Assembly: GCA_900546515.1 (NCBI GenBank)
Contig: URDG01000008.1
Location: forward strand, 5,806 to 69,805
Length of the DNA: 64,000 bases
Origin: an uncultured Eubacteriales bacterium
Lineage (GTDB): Bacteria > Bacillota > Clostridia > Oscillospirales > Oscillospiraceae
Reading direction: 5' to 3'
Shown here: one piece after another, positions 17,387-25,315 of the stretch
How positions within the stretch are numbered: position 1 is the stretch's first letter
Layout of the letters: each line of letters starts with the position of its first letter
The notes under the pieces: model-generated
Told to the model about the DNA's origin: nothing
What the model saw: only the letters and a program-made list of their open reading frames with translations
The model's database searches: none
Position numbers and translations under genes: made by a program

Positions 17387-18370
17387 TCACTTGGCCGGAC
17401 GGTTCTTGCGGCTGACATGACCGCGACCTCTTCTGCGCGCCTGCGTGGACTTTGCTTTGTAAAAGTCCTGCATGGCGGGAGTGGCCTCGTATACGAGCTT
17501 GTTTGCAGTCCATTTTTTGCTCTCTGCATCCTTGCGGAATTTTGCGCGGACAAGGTACGAGCCATGCTCCGGACAGGTATAGATATTCATATAGCGCTGA
17601 TCGCCCTGATTTATCCATTTGACGTCGGTTGTGGCGCCGCCGCATACCGGACAGGGGAGCTCAGTGAGTCTTGCATCGTTGAAAGCTGCGGCCTTGCTTT
17701 CAAAGCCTTCGAAACTTTCGTGCAGGATCGGCTCTTCGCCGCTTTTATCCACCGGTGGCTTGTAGTTTGGCATGCGCGTTGCAAGTATCCTGCCGGCCTC
17801 GGGATAGAGGCGCAGTCCTTCAGCCATGTCGAGCTTTGTGCAGACAAGGGCGGTATTGTACGCATCGCCGAGAGCGTCATGCGCCACGCGGGTCTGCTCG
17901 ATCTCGAAATGCTCCATCGCGCAGGCGAGGGATTTCTGGTTCTTGTCGCCGCCGGTCTGGAGGTTGTAGATAAGCTGAAGGTTGACCCAGCCTGCGATCC
18001 AGTCCCAGTCAAGATCGTGGATTATGATGTTCTGCTCGAGGATGCCCTGGTCGTCGCAGCCCCATGTGATGAATGTGACGTCGTCCCCGCAGAAGCTGTG
18101 CAGCTGTTCAAGCGCGTCGGCAAAGGCGATGCCGTGCGCAAGGCGCTCCTTGTCAAAGCCGGTGATCTTTTTCACCTTATAATGCATGCGCTTGAAATAG
18201 ACAGGCTTGACGTCTATGGTAAGCTCCTCGGCGGGCTGCATGTTCTCATCCAGTCTTACCGCGCCTATTTCTATGATCTCCCCGCGCAGATGTATGGGGA
18301 GTTTGTTGAAAACGGAGGATTTGGAGCTCATAGCCTGATTCCATTCCAAATCCACCACTACGTAATTCAT
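17387..18370 (-). CDS. DnaQ-like (DEDDh) 3'-5' exonuclease with C-terminal zinc-ribbon-like tail
   Basis: A 327-residue protein. The N-terminal RNase T/DnaQ fold shows motif I VVVDLEWN, motif II in FITWGCDDQGILEQN and motif III AHDALGDAYNTA with the catalytic histidine, so it should remove 3' nucleotides from DNA or RNA. After about residue 200 comes a lysine-rich region with two metal-like knuckles, CPVCGG and, about 20 residues later, CPEH, resembling a nucleic-acid-binding zinc ribbon. The ATG at 18370 gives the family-typical MNYVVVDLEWN start; a TTG two codons upstream has better spacing to AAAGGA. Its physiological target is unknown. Confidence 0.85.
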   Translation of the reverse strand: MNYVVVDLEWNQAMSSKSSVFNKLPIHLRGEIIEIGAVRLDENMQPAEELTIDVKPVYFKRMHYKVKKITGFDKERLAHGIAFADALEQLHSFCGDDVTFITWGCDDQGILEQNIIIHDLDWDWIAGWVNLQLIYNLQTGGDKNQKSLACAMEHFEIEQTRVAHDALGDAYNTALVCTKLDMAEGLRLYPEAGRILATRMPNYKPPVDKSGEEPILHESFEGFESKAAAFNDARLTELPCPVCGGATTDVKWINQGDQRYMNIYTCPEHGSYLVRAKFRKDAESKKWTANKLVYEATPAMQDFYKAKSTQARRRGRGHVSRKNRPAK

Positions 18371-18414
18371 ATGCAATCGTATCCTTTGTAATTATATCAT
18401 CAAGACTAAATTTT

Positions 18415-18423
18415 ATTATAACA
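18415..18423 (-). promoter_or_regulatory. Extended -10 for the exonuclease gene
   Basis: The minus strand reads TGTTATAAT, a perfect TATAAT with a TGn extension, about 45 bases before the start codon. A second TATAAT lies at 18391-18396. Confidence 0.45.
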
Positions 18424-18464
18424 CAAGTTTCTCATTCATGCACCTGTTTTTTTATAAATAGACT

Positions 18465-18492
18465 TTGCATTGAGAAAAATATGTGGTAAAAT
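18465..18492 (+). promoter_or_regulatory. Promoter of murF
   Basis: TTGCAT at 18465-18470 and TAAAAT at 18487-18492 are 16 bases apart. The spacer ends in GAAAAATATGTGG, giving an extended -10 like those at 5926 and 63925. Confidence 0.65.
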
Positions 18493-18523
18493 CCACGTGT
18501 TATTTATCCTGGAGGTAATCGGT

Positions 18524-19882
18524 ATGGATAATTTTACGATAAATGATGCGATAAAGGCCAGCGGCGGCGTGCTTTGCGGAGAAGCCGAAGCCGGTGCGCA
18601 GCTCGGCGAGGTCGTTATAGACAGCCGTCTCGTAAAACCCGGAGACATGTTCGTAGCCTACAGAGGTGAAAAGGCCGACGGGCATGATTATATAGCTGCG
18701 GCGCTGGACAAAGGCGCGGCCTGCTGCCTTGCCGAGCGCGTGCCCGAAGGGGAGACGCGCGGCGTCATCGTCGTTCCGGATGTCCAGAAAGCGCTTGAGG
18801 CGATCACATCGGCGTACCGTGCACGGTTCGACATTCCTGTTATCGGCATTACGGGCAGTGTCGGCAAGACCACTGCCAAGGAGATGATCTGGGCCGTACT
18901 TTCGCAGCATATGAACGTGCTCAAGACAGAGGGCAATTTGAATAATCAGATCGGCGTTCCGATGACGGTCTCGCGTATATCGTCCGCGCATCAGGCCGCA
19001 GTTATCGAGATGGGAATATCAGGCTTCGGCGAGATGAGCGTGCTTGCGGCGATGGCAAGGCCTGCTATAGCTGTGTTTACGAAGATAGGTCATGCGCATC
19101 TTGAATTCCTGCACGATCTCGACGGCGTTTTTGCGGCCAAGACGGAGATGATAAAGTTCATGCCGGACGGCGGCACGGTCATAATAAACGGTGACGATGA
19201 GAAGCTGAGAGAACTGCGCTGCCGGCAGAATATTGTCAGTTTCGGCCTCGGCGCGGACTGCGCCGTGAGGGCGGAGAACGTGAGCTTCGACGGAGAAAAC
19301 GGCATATCCTGCGACATTGTGTATGGCAGCCGCCGCATTCCGGTGCGGATACCGGCTTACGGTCAGCATATGGTGTATGCGGCGCTTGAAGGGGCGGCCG
19401 CCGGATTTGTCATGGGACTGAGCGACGCGGAGATCGCGGCGGGCATCGCAGCGTATCACACTGTCGGCCGGCGCGGCGTCGTGGTCAATACAGGGTATAT
19501 AACGCTCATAGACGACTGTTATAACGCAAATCCGGATTCAATGCAGTGCGCGATAGATTCTCTCGTGAAGCTGCCGGGAAGGCATGTCTGCGTGCTGGCA
19601 GACATGCGCGAGATGGGCGAAGATTCGCCGGAGATGCACCGTGAGCTTGGACATTATGCGCTTGAAAAAGGCGTTGATTTCGTTGCGGCCTACGGCCCCA
19701 TGTCGCGCTGCCTGACTGCGGCGATGGGCGATAAAGCCCGTCATTTTGACACTAAGGCGGAGCTCATTGCGGCGCTGCCTGCGCTCGTAGAGCGCGGCGA
19801 CAACGTGCTTGTCAAGGCGTCTCTCGGCATGCATCTTGAGGATGCGGCAGAGGCGCTGAAAAAGCTTGGCACGGTTGAGTGA
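18524..19882 (+). CDS. murF: UDP-MurNAc-tripeptide--D-alanyl-D-alanine ligase
   Basis: Adds D-Ala-D-Ala to the UDP-MurNAc tripeptide, the last cytosolic step of the peptidoglycan precursor. The 452-residue protein has the N-terminal MurF domain, the ATP loop GITGSVGKTTAKEM near residue 107, the GNLNNQIGVP segment, and the family-specific DDCYNANPDSM. GGAGG precedes the ATG at 18524; an upstream frame to 18470 overlaps the promoter and is unlikely. It is followed after 19 bases by a HAD nucleotidase. It is outside any dcw-like cluster. Confidence 0.95.
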   Translation: MDNFTINDAIKASGGVLCGEAEAGAQLGEVVIDSRLVKPGDMFVAYRGEKADGHDYIAAALDKGAACCLAERVPEGETRGVIVVPDVQKALEAITSAYRARFDIPVIGITGSVGKTTAKEMIWAVLSQHMNVLKTEGNLNNQIGVPMTVSRISSAHQAAVIEMGISGFGEMSVLAAMARPAIAVFTKIGHAHLEFLHDLDGVFAAKTEMIKFMPDGGTVIINGDDEKLRELRCRQNIVSFGLGADCAVRAENVSFDGENGISCDIVYGSRRIPVRIPAYGQHMVYAALEGAAAGFVMGLSDAEIAAGIAAYHTVGRRGVVVNTGYITLIDDCYNANPDSMQCAIDSLVKLPGRHVCVLADMREMGEDSPEMHRELGHYALEKGVDFVAAYGPMSRCLTAAMGDKARHFDTKAELIAALPALVERGDNVLVKASLGMHLEDAAEALKKLGTVE

Positions 19883-19901
19883 AAAAGTAAAGGAGAGACA
19901 C

Positions 19902-20594
19902 ATGGCGGAGAGAATGATACTGCTGCTGGATCTGGACAATACGATACTGGATTTTGACACGGCCGAGGCGGCGGCAATGAAGAAAGCGCTGCATGACAGC
20001 GGCATAGAAGCAACGGATGATAATCTGAAGCTCTACAGCGAGATAAACAGGCATTTCTGGGAGCAGCTTGAGAAGGGGAAAATGACCCGCGAGGAGATCC
20101 TGTACGGCAGGTTCAAAGCGTTTTTTGAAGAGATCGGAGCAAAGGCGGATCATATCGCGGCGCAGGATACATACGAAGAGTATCTGTGTCAGGGACATTA
20201 TTTTGTCCCCGGCGCGGAGGAGCTGCTGGAGGCGCTCTATAAAGAGCATGACCTGTATATAGTTTCAAACGGCAATGCAAAGGTGCAGGACGCAAGACTG
20301 GCAAGCTCCGGCATATCAAAGTATTTCAAGAAGATTTTCATCTCCGAGACGATGGGCTGCGATAAGCCAAGCAAGGCGTTTTTTGATCTCTGCTTTGCAC
20401 AGATACCCGGTTTTGACCCTGACCGCGCGCTGATAATCGGCGACAGCCTGACCTCCGACATCCGCGGCGGCATCAATGCCGGCATCAGAACCTGCTGGTT
20501 CAATCCCAAAGGACTCCCGGCGAGGGCCGATATACCGGCGGATTACATGGTTACCAGTCTTGACGAGATACCCGCGCTCGTAAAGAATATGTAA
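19902..20594 (+). CDS. YjjG-like HAD phosphatase (noncanonical pyrimidine nucleotidase family)
   Basis: A 230-residue HAD subfamily I enzyme. The nucleophile motif is LLDLDNTILDFD, motif II is IVSNGN, motif III is the lysine in GCDKPSKAFFD and motif IV is IIGDSLTSDIRGG. The cap domain between motifs I and II matches the YjjG group, which hydrolyses dUMP, dTMP and damaged pyrimidine nucleotides. GGAGAG precedes the ATG. It is probably co-transcribed with murF without an obvious functional link. Confidence 0.85.
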   Translation: MAERMILLLDLDNTILDFDTAEAAAMKKALHDSGIEATDDNLKLYSEINRHFWEQLEKGKMTREEILYGRFKAFFEEIGAKADHIAAQDTYEEYLCQGHYFVPGAEELLEALYKEHDLYIVSNGNAKVQDARLASSGISKYFKKIFISETMGCDKPSKAFFDLCFAQIPGFDPDRALIIGDSLTSDIRGGINAGIRTCWFNPKGLPARADIPADYMVTSLDEIPALVKNM

Positions 20595-20635
20595 AATCCA
20601 CAAAAAATCATTGTGCTTTTTGTCTGTATTTTCAC

Positions 20636-20663
20636 TTGATTATTATTAAAAAAATGTTATAAT
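20636..20663 (+). promoter_or_regulatory. Promoter of the mgtC-like pair
   Basis: TTGATT at 20636-20641 and a perfect TATAAT at 20658-20663 with a 16-base spacer and a TGT extension. Confidence 0.75.
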
Positions 20664-20677
20664 ACACACCACTGTTT

Positions 20678-20703
20678 CAGAGCGCTGAAATGTCAGCGCT
20701 CTG
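20678..20703 (+). promoter_or_regulatory. Leader hairpin before the mgtC-like genes
   Basis: CAGAGCGCTGA pairs perfectly with TCAGCGCTCTG around a four-base loop (AATG), inside the 74-base leader. There is no T-tract. It may be an RNA control element or a DNA operator just downstream of the start site. Confidence 0.55.
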
Positions 20704-20737
20704 ATATTTATTTCATGGATAACGGGGAAAAAGAAAA

Positions 20738-21463
20738 ATGGATGAATTTTTTGCTCCGCTTCGAGAATTGAATATATATACAATGATGCTGCGCATAATG
20801 CTCGCAATGCTCATGGGCGGAATAGTAGGATTTGAGCGTGAAAAAAAGCGGCGGCCGGCGGGCTTCAGGACGTATATGCTTGTGGCTCTCGGCGCAGCGC
20901 TGACGATGATATTGAGTCAGTATCTCACTTATATGCTCAATAATCCGTGGCTCGAAACAGCGAATAAAGTTGGAGTAAAAACGGATGTATCGCGTTTCGG
21001 CGCGCAGGTCATAAACGGCGTCGGTTTCCTTGGTGCCGGCACGATTATAGTAACCGGCAGACAGGAGGTCAAGGGCCTCACGACTGCCGCCGGCCTCTGG
21101 GCGTCGGCGTGCATGGGCCTTGCGATCGGCGCGGGCTTCTATGAGTGCATGATAGTCGGTATAGTCCTCATCGTGCTTTCGATGAAGCTTCTCCCGGCCA
21201 TTGAGGATGCAATGCTCGCCTATTCAAGGAACATGACCATTTATGTGGAGATGGATTCCTTTGAGAATCTCGGCAACATTGTAAACCGCATCAAGTCCGA
21301 AGGTATAATTCTTTATGATGTTGAGATCGAGAAGGACAAAATCGAGCATATGGCGCGCTTCAGCGTGCTGTGTTCGATGCACCTGCCCAAGCGCAGACAG
21401 CACGCGGAGCTTCTTGCGACGCTGTCGACGCTTGACGGCGTGATAGCGATAGATGAAGTCTGA
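20738..21463 (+). CDS. MgtC/SapB-family membrane protein (first paralogue)
   Basis: A 241-residue protein with about five N-terminal membrane helices and the MgtC signature ERKRRPAGFRT-like segment (FEREKKRRPAGFRTYML near residue 29), then GAGTIIVTGRQEVKGLTTAA. The last 80 residues form a soluble ACT-like domain. MgtC proteins are linked to survival at low magnesium and to ATP-synthase control in pathogens; the role in clostridia is not settled. A close paralogue follows after 14 bases. Confidence 0.9.
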   Translation: MDEFFAPLRELNIYTMMLRIMLAMLMGGIVGFEREKKRRPAGFRTYMLVALGAALTMILSQYLTYMLNNPWLETANKVGVKTDVSRFGAQVINGVGFLGAGTIIVTGRQEVKGLTTAAGLWASACMGLAIGAGFYECMIVGIVLIVLSMKLLPAIEDAMLAYSRNMTIYVEMDSFENLGNIVNRIKSEGIILYDVEIEKDKIEHMARFSVLCSMHLPKRRQHAELLATLSTLDGVIAIDEV

Positions 21464-21477
21464 AAGGAGGGACGGAT

Positions 21478-22173
21478 ATGCTTTCTTGTTTTGATTTTGT
21501 ACGTGAGCTTGACTTTTTCGCGGTAGCGGTGCGTATGGTGCTGGCCGTTTTCTGCGGCGGGCTCATCGGTATCGAGCGTGAGTATAAGCGCCGCCCAGCC
21601 GGATTCAGAACACATATACTCATTTGTCTTGGCGCGGCAATAACCACGCTTACAAGTCAGTTTCTGTACCTTAAACTCGAAATGTTCACGGATATCGGGC
21701 GTCTCGGCGCGCAGGTCGTTGCAGGTATAGGCTTCATCGGCGCGGGTACGATCATTGTTACGAACCGTCAGCGCGTCAAGGGCCTCACGACTGCTGCCGG
21801 ACTTTGGACAAGCGCCATCATCGGCCTCGTCTGCGGTGCTGGATATGTCGAGTGCGCGCTTTTTGCAACATTCATGGTGCTTGTCGCAGAGCTGCTGCTC
21901 ATAAAGATAGAGTACCGCTTCGCACGCAAAATAGACGACGTGAACCTGTATGTGGAGTACGTCAAGGCGGACAGTATAGAGAGCATTGTACGCCTCCTGC
22001 GTGAGCGCCGTGTGAAGATGAACGGTCTCGAGATTACGCGCGTAGCCGCCGAGGACGGAGCGCAGCACTATAATGCCGTCATAACAGTCCAGATCAGCAA
22101 AAAACAGCTTGATAACGAGCTGGTGAAGAGTATAACTGAGCTTGAAAATGTGCTGACAGTCGAAGAACTGTAA
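21478..22173 (+). CDS. MgtC/SapB-family membrane protein (second paralogue)
   Basis: A 231-residue paralogue of the preceding gene with the same layout: RPAGFRTHILICLGAA near the N-terminus, GAGTIIVTNRQRVKGLTTAA in the middle and a C-terminal soluble domain that differs more than the membrane half. GGAGGG lies before the ATG. Tandem arrangement suggests duplication followed by divergence of the regulatory tail, and possibly a heteromeric complex. Confidence 0.9.
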   Translation: MLSCFDFVRELDFFAVAVRMVLAVFCGGLIGIEREYKRRPAGFRTHILICLGAAITTLTSQFLYLKLEMFTDIGRLGAQVVAGIGFIGAGTIIVTNRQRVKGLTTAAGLWTSAIIGLVCGAGYVECALFATFMVLVAELLLIKIEYRFARKIDDVNLYVEYVKADSIESIVRLLRERRVKMNGLEITRVAAEDGAQHYNAVITVQISKKQLDNELVKSITELENVLTVEEL

Positions 22174-22190
22174 TAGATAAGCAATGAAGT

Positions 22191-22224
22191 AAAATAACCG
22201 GAGCAGAAATGCTCCGGTTATTTT
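22191..22224. terminator. Bidirectional terminator between mgtC pair and TIR module
   Basis: A perfect 15-bp stem starting AAAATAACCGGAGCA, closed by a GAAA tetraloop, with A-rich and T-rich flanks on both sides. It can serve the mgtC genes and the convergent TIR gene. Confidence 0.9.
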
Positions 22225-22247
22225 ATATGGAATACATAATTCAGGGA

Positions 22248-22270
22248 ACATAATTTGGTTTACATAAATA
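22248..22270 (+). repeat. Copy 2 of the 23-bp repeat, left boundary of TIR/RyR module
   Basis: Identical at 22 of 23 positions to the copy at 26897-26919 and in the same orientation. It consists of two ACATAA half-sites eight bases apart. The pair brackets the TIR and RyR genes. Confidence 0.65.
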
Positions 22271-22295
22271 CAAAATGACGTTCCGTTTTACTTTT

Positions 22296-25200
22296 CTAGT
22301 CCAGCCCGTATTCAAAACGCTGTTCGGCGCTGAGTACAACGTCGCCGAGAATATCGCGGCCGAGAGCCAGAAGGCCGTCAGTAGTACAAATATCAAACCG
22401 GCCGATACCGTCATCGGAATTTACGATGAAACGCTTCGCCTGTATATCATAATGGATAAAATTATTGACAATTCCGGCTGTAGTCCAACTTTCGAGATCA
22501 ATAATATTTGCTATACCGTTATAGTTGAAGACCAATCTTCCATTTCCGTCACAGAAAAATTCACGTACACCGCGCTGGGAAATATAACCTTTCACATCTG
22601 ATCTGCCGAGCGGTGCGCCGTTATAGTCATACCTGTACAAGCGCCCGTCGCTCCCGGCTGCAAGGATGCCTTCGGGTTCAGTCAATATACATATTGCCAG
22701 AATGTCGGTGTCTGCGGAGACTGTCCACAGCTGTTCCCCGCTGCTGCTGAAATATGCCAGTTCACTTCCGGCGGCAGCAAGAAATGAAGAGTCACTGCTC
22801 CAATACACATACTCTGGTATAAAGTTTATAGAGCGGCAGTTTCCGGTGTTAAGGTCGACCAATACGCTTTTGTCTTTTGCAGCGGCAAGGGATAAGATCC
22901 CATTGCTGAAAAGTGAATCCGAATTATAATCTGCCCGTTTATAATCAGCGTCAGGCAGGGGTATAGTGTCGTAGCTGTTGCGGTCGCAATAATAGCGGAT
23001 AAGCGCCGGACCGGGAGAATACATAGACGTATATAAGAGACTGTCAGACAATACTACGGGGTTTGAGTGACTGGAAGAGTCTAATGGAAGCAAACGTGAG
23101 GAACCGGTTTCAACGTCAAAAATAAGAGTTTTGTATTTACTGCTGAGCAATATATTTTTACCATTGTTTATAAAACCGGCAGTGTCCCAGGAGCTGCCGT
23201 CAAATTCCACTTCCCATAAGCAGCGATCCTCGGCACAGTTTATAAGAACTGACTTGTTATCTGCGCTCAGAAACAGAAGGTCGCCGCTGCTTGCGCTGAC
23301 AAGAGAAGAATATCCGGAAGAGAGATCGGAATATTTCAGCCAGTTTGAGCCGCTCTGCCCCCACTCGTAGAGGAGTACGCGGCTGCTGCCGCTCTGCATT
23401 ACACAGAATGCCGGTTTATTTCCGAGAGCAAAGCGTTCGGCCATTTCAAGATCGGAGATCATGCACTTGAGCGACGTTGAGGAGCTGTCTGCCTCGTTGT
23501 ATAAACCCAGCATGCCGTTTGTGAGCACGAACTGCAGATTGCCGTTAGAATATGTTGAATACAGAATAGGTGCCGGAACTTCACAGCTGCCGAGCAATTT
23601 TCCGCTTTCAACGTCAAATTGGCATATGACATCGCTTGCTGTTATATAAATACTGCCGTTTTGACCATCGAATATACCGATATCATATATGATATTTGAG
23701 TAGTTGAAGCTGGCTGTCCATAATTTTTGGCCGCGTTCTGCTGAGTAGCGGCTAATATACACCGTGTCCGGCGACGTGTAGAAAAAGTCGTCATTATATA
23801 CGAAATTTGTGCCAAAGATATTATCCTCTGGATAGTTGAGTTCTGCGGTATAAATGTCGCCGCTGCCAGTGGCAAGCATGGATGGTACATAATCTGTTTC
23901 AACAGGGAAAAAATTCATTTTTCCACTTGAGAGGTCAATTGAGCAGAATTTTTTTTCAAGGGTGTAGAAATTGCTTGTTTTACTGAAAAGCCGGTTTTTA
24001 CTCTGGCAGAAGCTTACTTGCCAGAGCTGTATGCCATCCGGCATTTCCCCCGAAGCAAGACTGTATGTGCTGACGACAGACCCGGTAGAGCTGTCAACAA
24101 CAGATATTATAGGTTCGTCCAAGGCGTTCCATGCGGCAATCAGTTCTCCGTCAGAAGAAACGTCGCATTTCAGGACAGCCTTTTCGGCACAGGGAACAGC
24201 ATCCCATAAAAGTGCGCCTGATGAGAAAGCATAACTGCGGAGGTGTCCAATATCGGCAATAAGCAGCTGCTCGCCGGATAAGGCTTTTATTGTGACATCT
24301 GCGCCGTTTTTGGAAGCAGGAATATGCCCCGTTATCTGACGTGTGCCTGTATCCCAGATCGTAACAGCGCCGTACACGTCCATTATACAGAGATGATTTC
24401 CGCTTAATGACAGTATAAAACGTTCTATCTCACTCGGAGAGTCAAAAGCTGCGGCTGCAACGAGATTACCCTGTATGCTTGAGTCATAGGCATTTACCGC
24501 CTGACTGAGCGCGTATTCAGCCTGAGGCGTCCATGGACGCTCGTTGCTGCTTGACGGCACAGCCTCTGAGGCCAGGAGAATAGCGGTGAGCCGGTCGCCG
24601 TCGTCAAGAGAATTCAGCGCAGCGTTGGCAAGATAGTTTGACTGGCTTATGAGCGCCTGTTTATAACTGTCTTGTATAATTATGCTGGCGCGAATAAAGA
24701 AACCGGCAATAATCGCAGCAATGACAAAGCCGGCACTCAGGGCAGTCATGATTTGGCGGTTTTTGTACTGCCTTTGACGCTGACGCAGCTCGTCGTAGCT
24801 GCATCCGAGAAGGGCAGCGGCAAGCCTTGGGATTTCCTCGCGCCTTGCACGTCTTAACGGCATCCTGTAGTCGCAGGAAAGAGGCTCGTACCGCACCGTT
24901 TTTACATTGCCGGTATTTGGGTCAGTCAGAGTTTCAGAGAGAAGAATATCCGGGATAACTTCACCCGGCTCACCGGCCGCAAGCACTGTAAGCACACGGC
25001 TTCTTTCATGCGTCTGGAGAAATAGCTTTATTTCGCGCTGTACCCAGATCGATTCTTTGGTGTCCGGAGAACATATCACGATAAGGTAGTCGGAATTTGT
25101 TATGGCAGCGGATATGTCGTCGTTGATATTGCTTGTTATCGGAAGTTCTTCACGGTCTCTGAAGATACGGTTTATTTTTTTCGTGCCGGTGCTGCTGCGC

Positions 25201-25310
25201 AGTGATTTTGGCACATGCATATGTTCGAGCTGACGCTGCACCTCAGAGGCAATTTTTATATCAAGAGGCCTGTGCCGGTATGAAATAAAAGCGTTGTAAT
25301 GCGGAGCCAT
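22296..25310 (-). CDS. Membrane-anchored TIR-domain protein with extracytoplasmic or peripheral beta-propeller
   Basis: A 1004-residue protein. Residues 1-about 120 form a TIR domain: the opening YNAFISYRHRPLD, the central IFRDREELPITSNI, and YLIVICSPDTKESIWVQREI, in which Glu93 sits where the catalytic glutamate of NAD-cleaving TIR domains lies. A basic linker and one membrane helix (about residues 188-207) follow, then the segment NYLANAALNSLDDGDRLTAI seen in many repeat-scaffold signalling proteins, then roughly 700 residues of beta-rich WD40/PQQ-like blades. The ATG at 25310 follows AAAGGTG five bases after the partner gene's stop, so the two are co-translated. Codons are visibly more A+T-rich than in neighbouring genes. 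NADase activity is inferred. Confidence 0.85.
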   Translation of the reverse strand: MAPHYNAFISYRHRPLDIKIASEVQRQLEHMHVPKSLRSSTGTKKINRIFRDREELPITSNINDDISAAITNSDYLIVICSPDTKESIWVQREIKLFLQTHERSRVLTVLAAGEPGEVIPDILLSETLTDPNTGNVKTVRYEPLSCDYRMPLRRARREEIPRLAAALLGCSYDELRQRQRQYKNRQIMTALSAGFVIAAIIAGFFIRASIIIQDSYKQALISQSNYLANAALNSLDDGDRLTAILLASEAVPSSSNERPWTPQAEYALSQAVNAYDSSIQGNLVAAAAFDSPSEIERFILSLSGNHLCIMDVYGAVTIWDTGTRQITGHIPASKNGADVTIKALSGEQLLIADIGHLRSYAFSSGALLWDAVPCAEKAVLKCDVSSDGELIAAWNALDEPIISVVDSSTGSVVSTYSLASGEMPDGIQLWQVSFCQSKNRLFSKTSNFYTLEKKFCSIDLSSGKMNFFPVETDYVPSMLATGSGDIYTAELNYPEDNIFGTNFVYNDDFFYTSPDTVYISRYSAERGQKLWTASFNYSNIIYDIGIFDGQNGSIYITASDVICQFDVESGKLLGSCEVPAPILYSTYSNGNLQFVLTNGMLGLYNEADSSSTSLKCMISDLEMAERFALGNKPAFCVMQSGSSRVLLYEWGQSGSNWLKYSDLSSGYSSLVSASSGDLLFLSADNKSVLINCAEDRCLWEVEFDGSSWDTAGFINNGKNILLSSKYKTLIFDVETGSSRLLPLDSSSHSNPVVLSDSLLYTSMYSPGPALIRYYCDRNSYDTIPLPDADYKRADYNSDSLFSNGILSLAAAKDKSVLVDLNTGNCRSINFIPEYVYWSSDSSFLAAAGSELAYFSSSGEQLWTVSADTDILAICILTEPEGILAAGSDGRLYRYDYNGAPLGRSDVKGYISQRGVREFFCDGNGRLVFNYNGIANIIDLESWTTAGIVNNFIHYDIQAKRFIVNSDDGIGRFDICTTDGLLALGRDILGDVVLSAEQRFEYGLD

Positions 25311-25315
25311 AATGA

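Noticed and set aside
17348..18391. A 347-codon plus-strand frame.
   Set aside because: Antisense shadow of the DEDD exonuclease gene, which has clear catalytic motifs.
20664..20737. An M-box or other magnesium riboswitch before the mgtC-like genes.
   Set aside because: The leader is only 74 bases, about half the length of an M-box, and shows a single hairpin.
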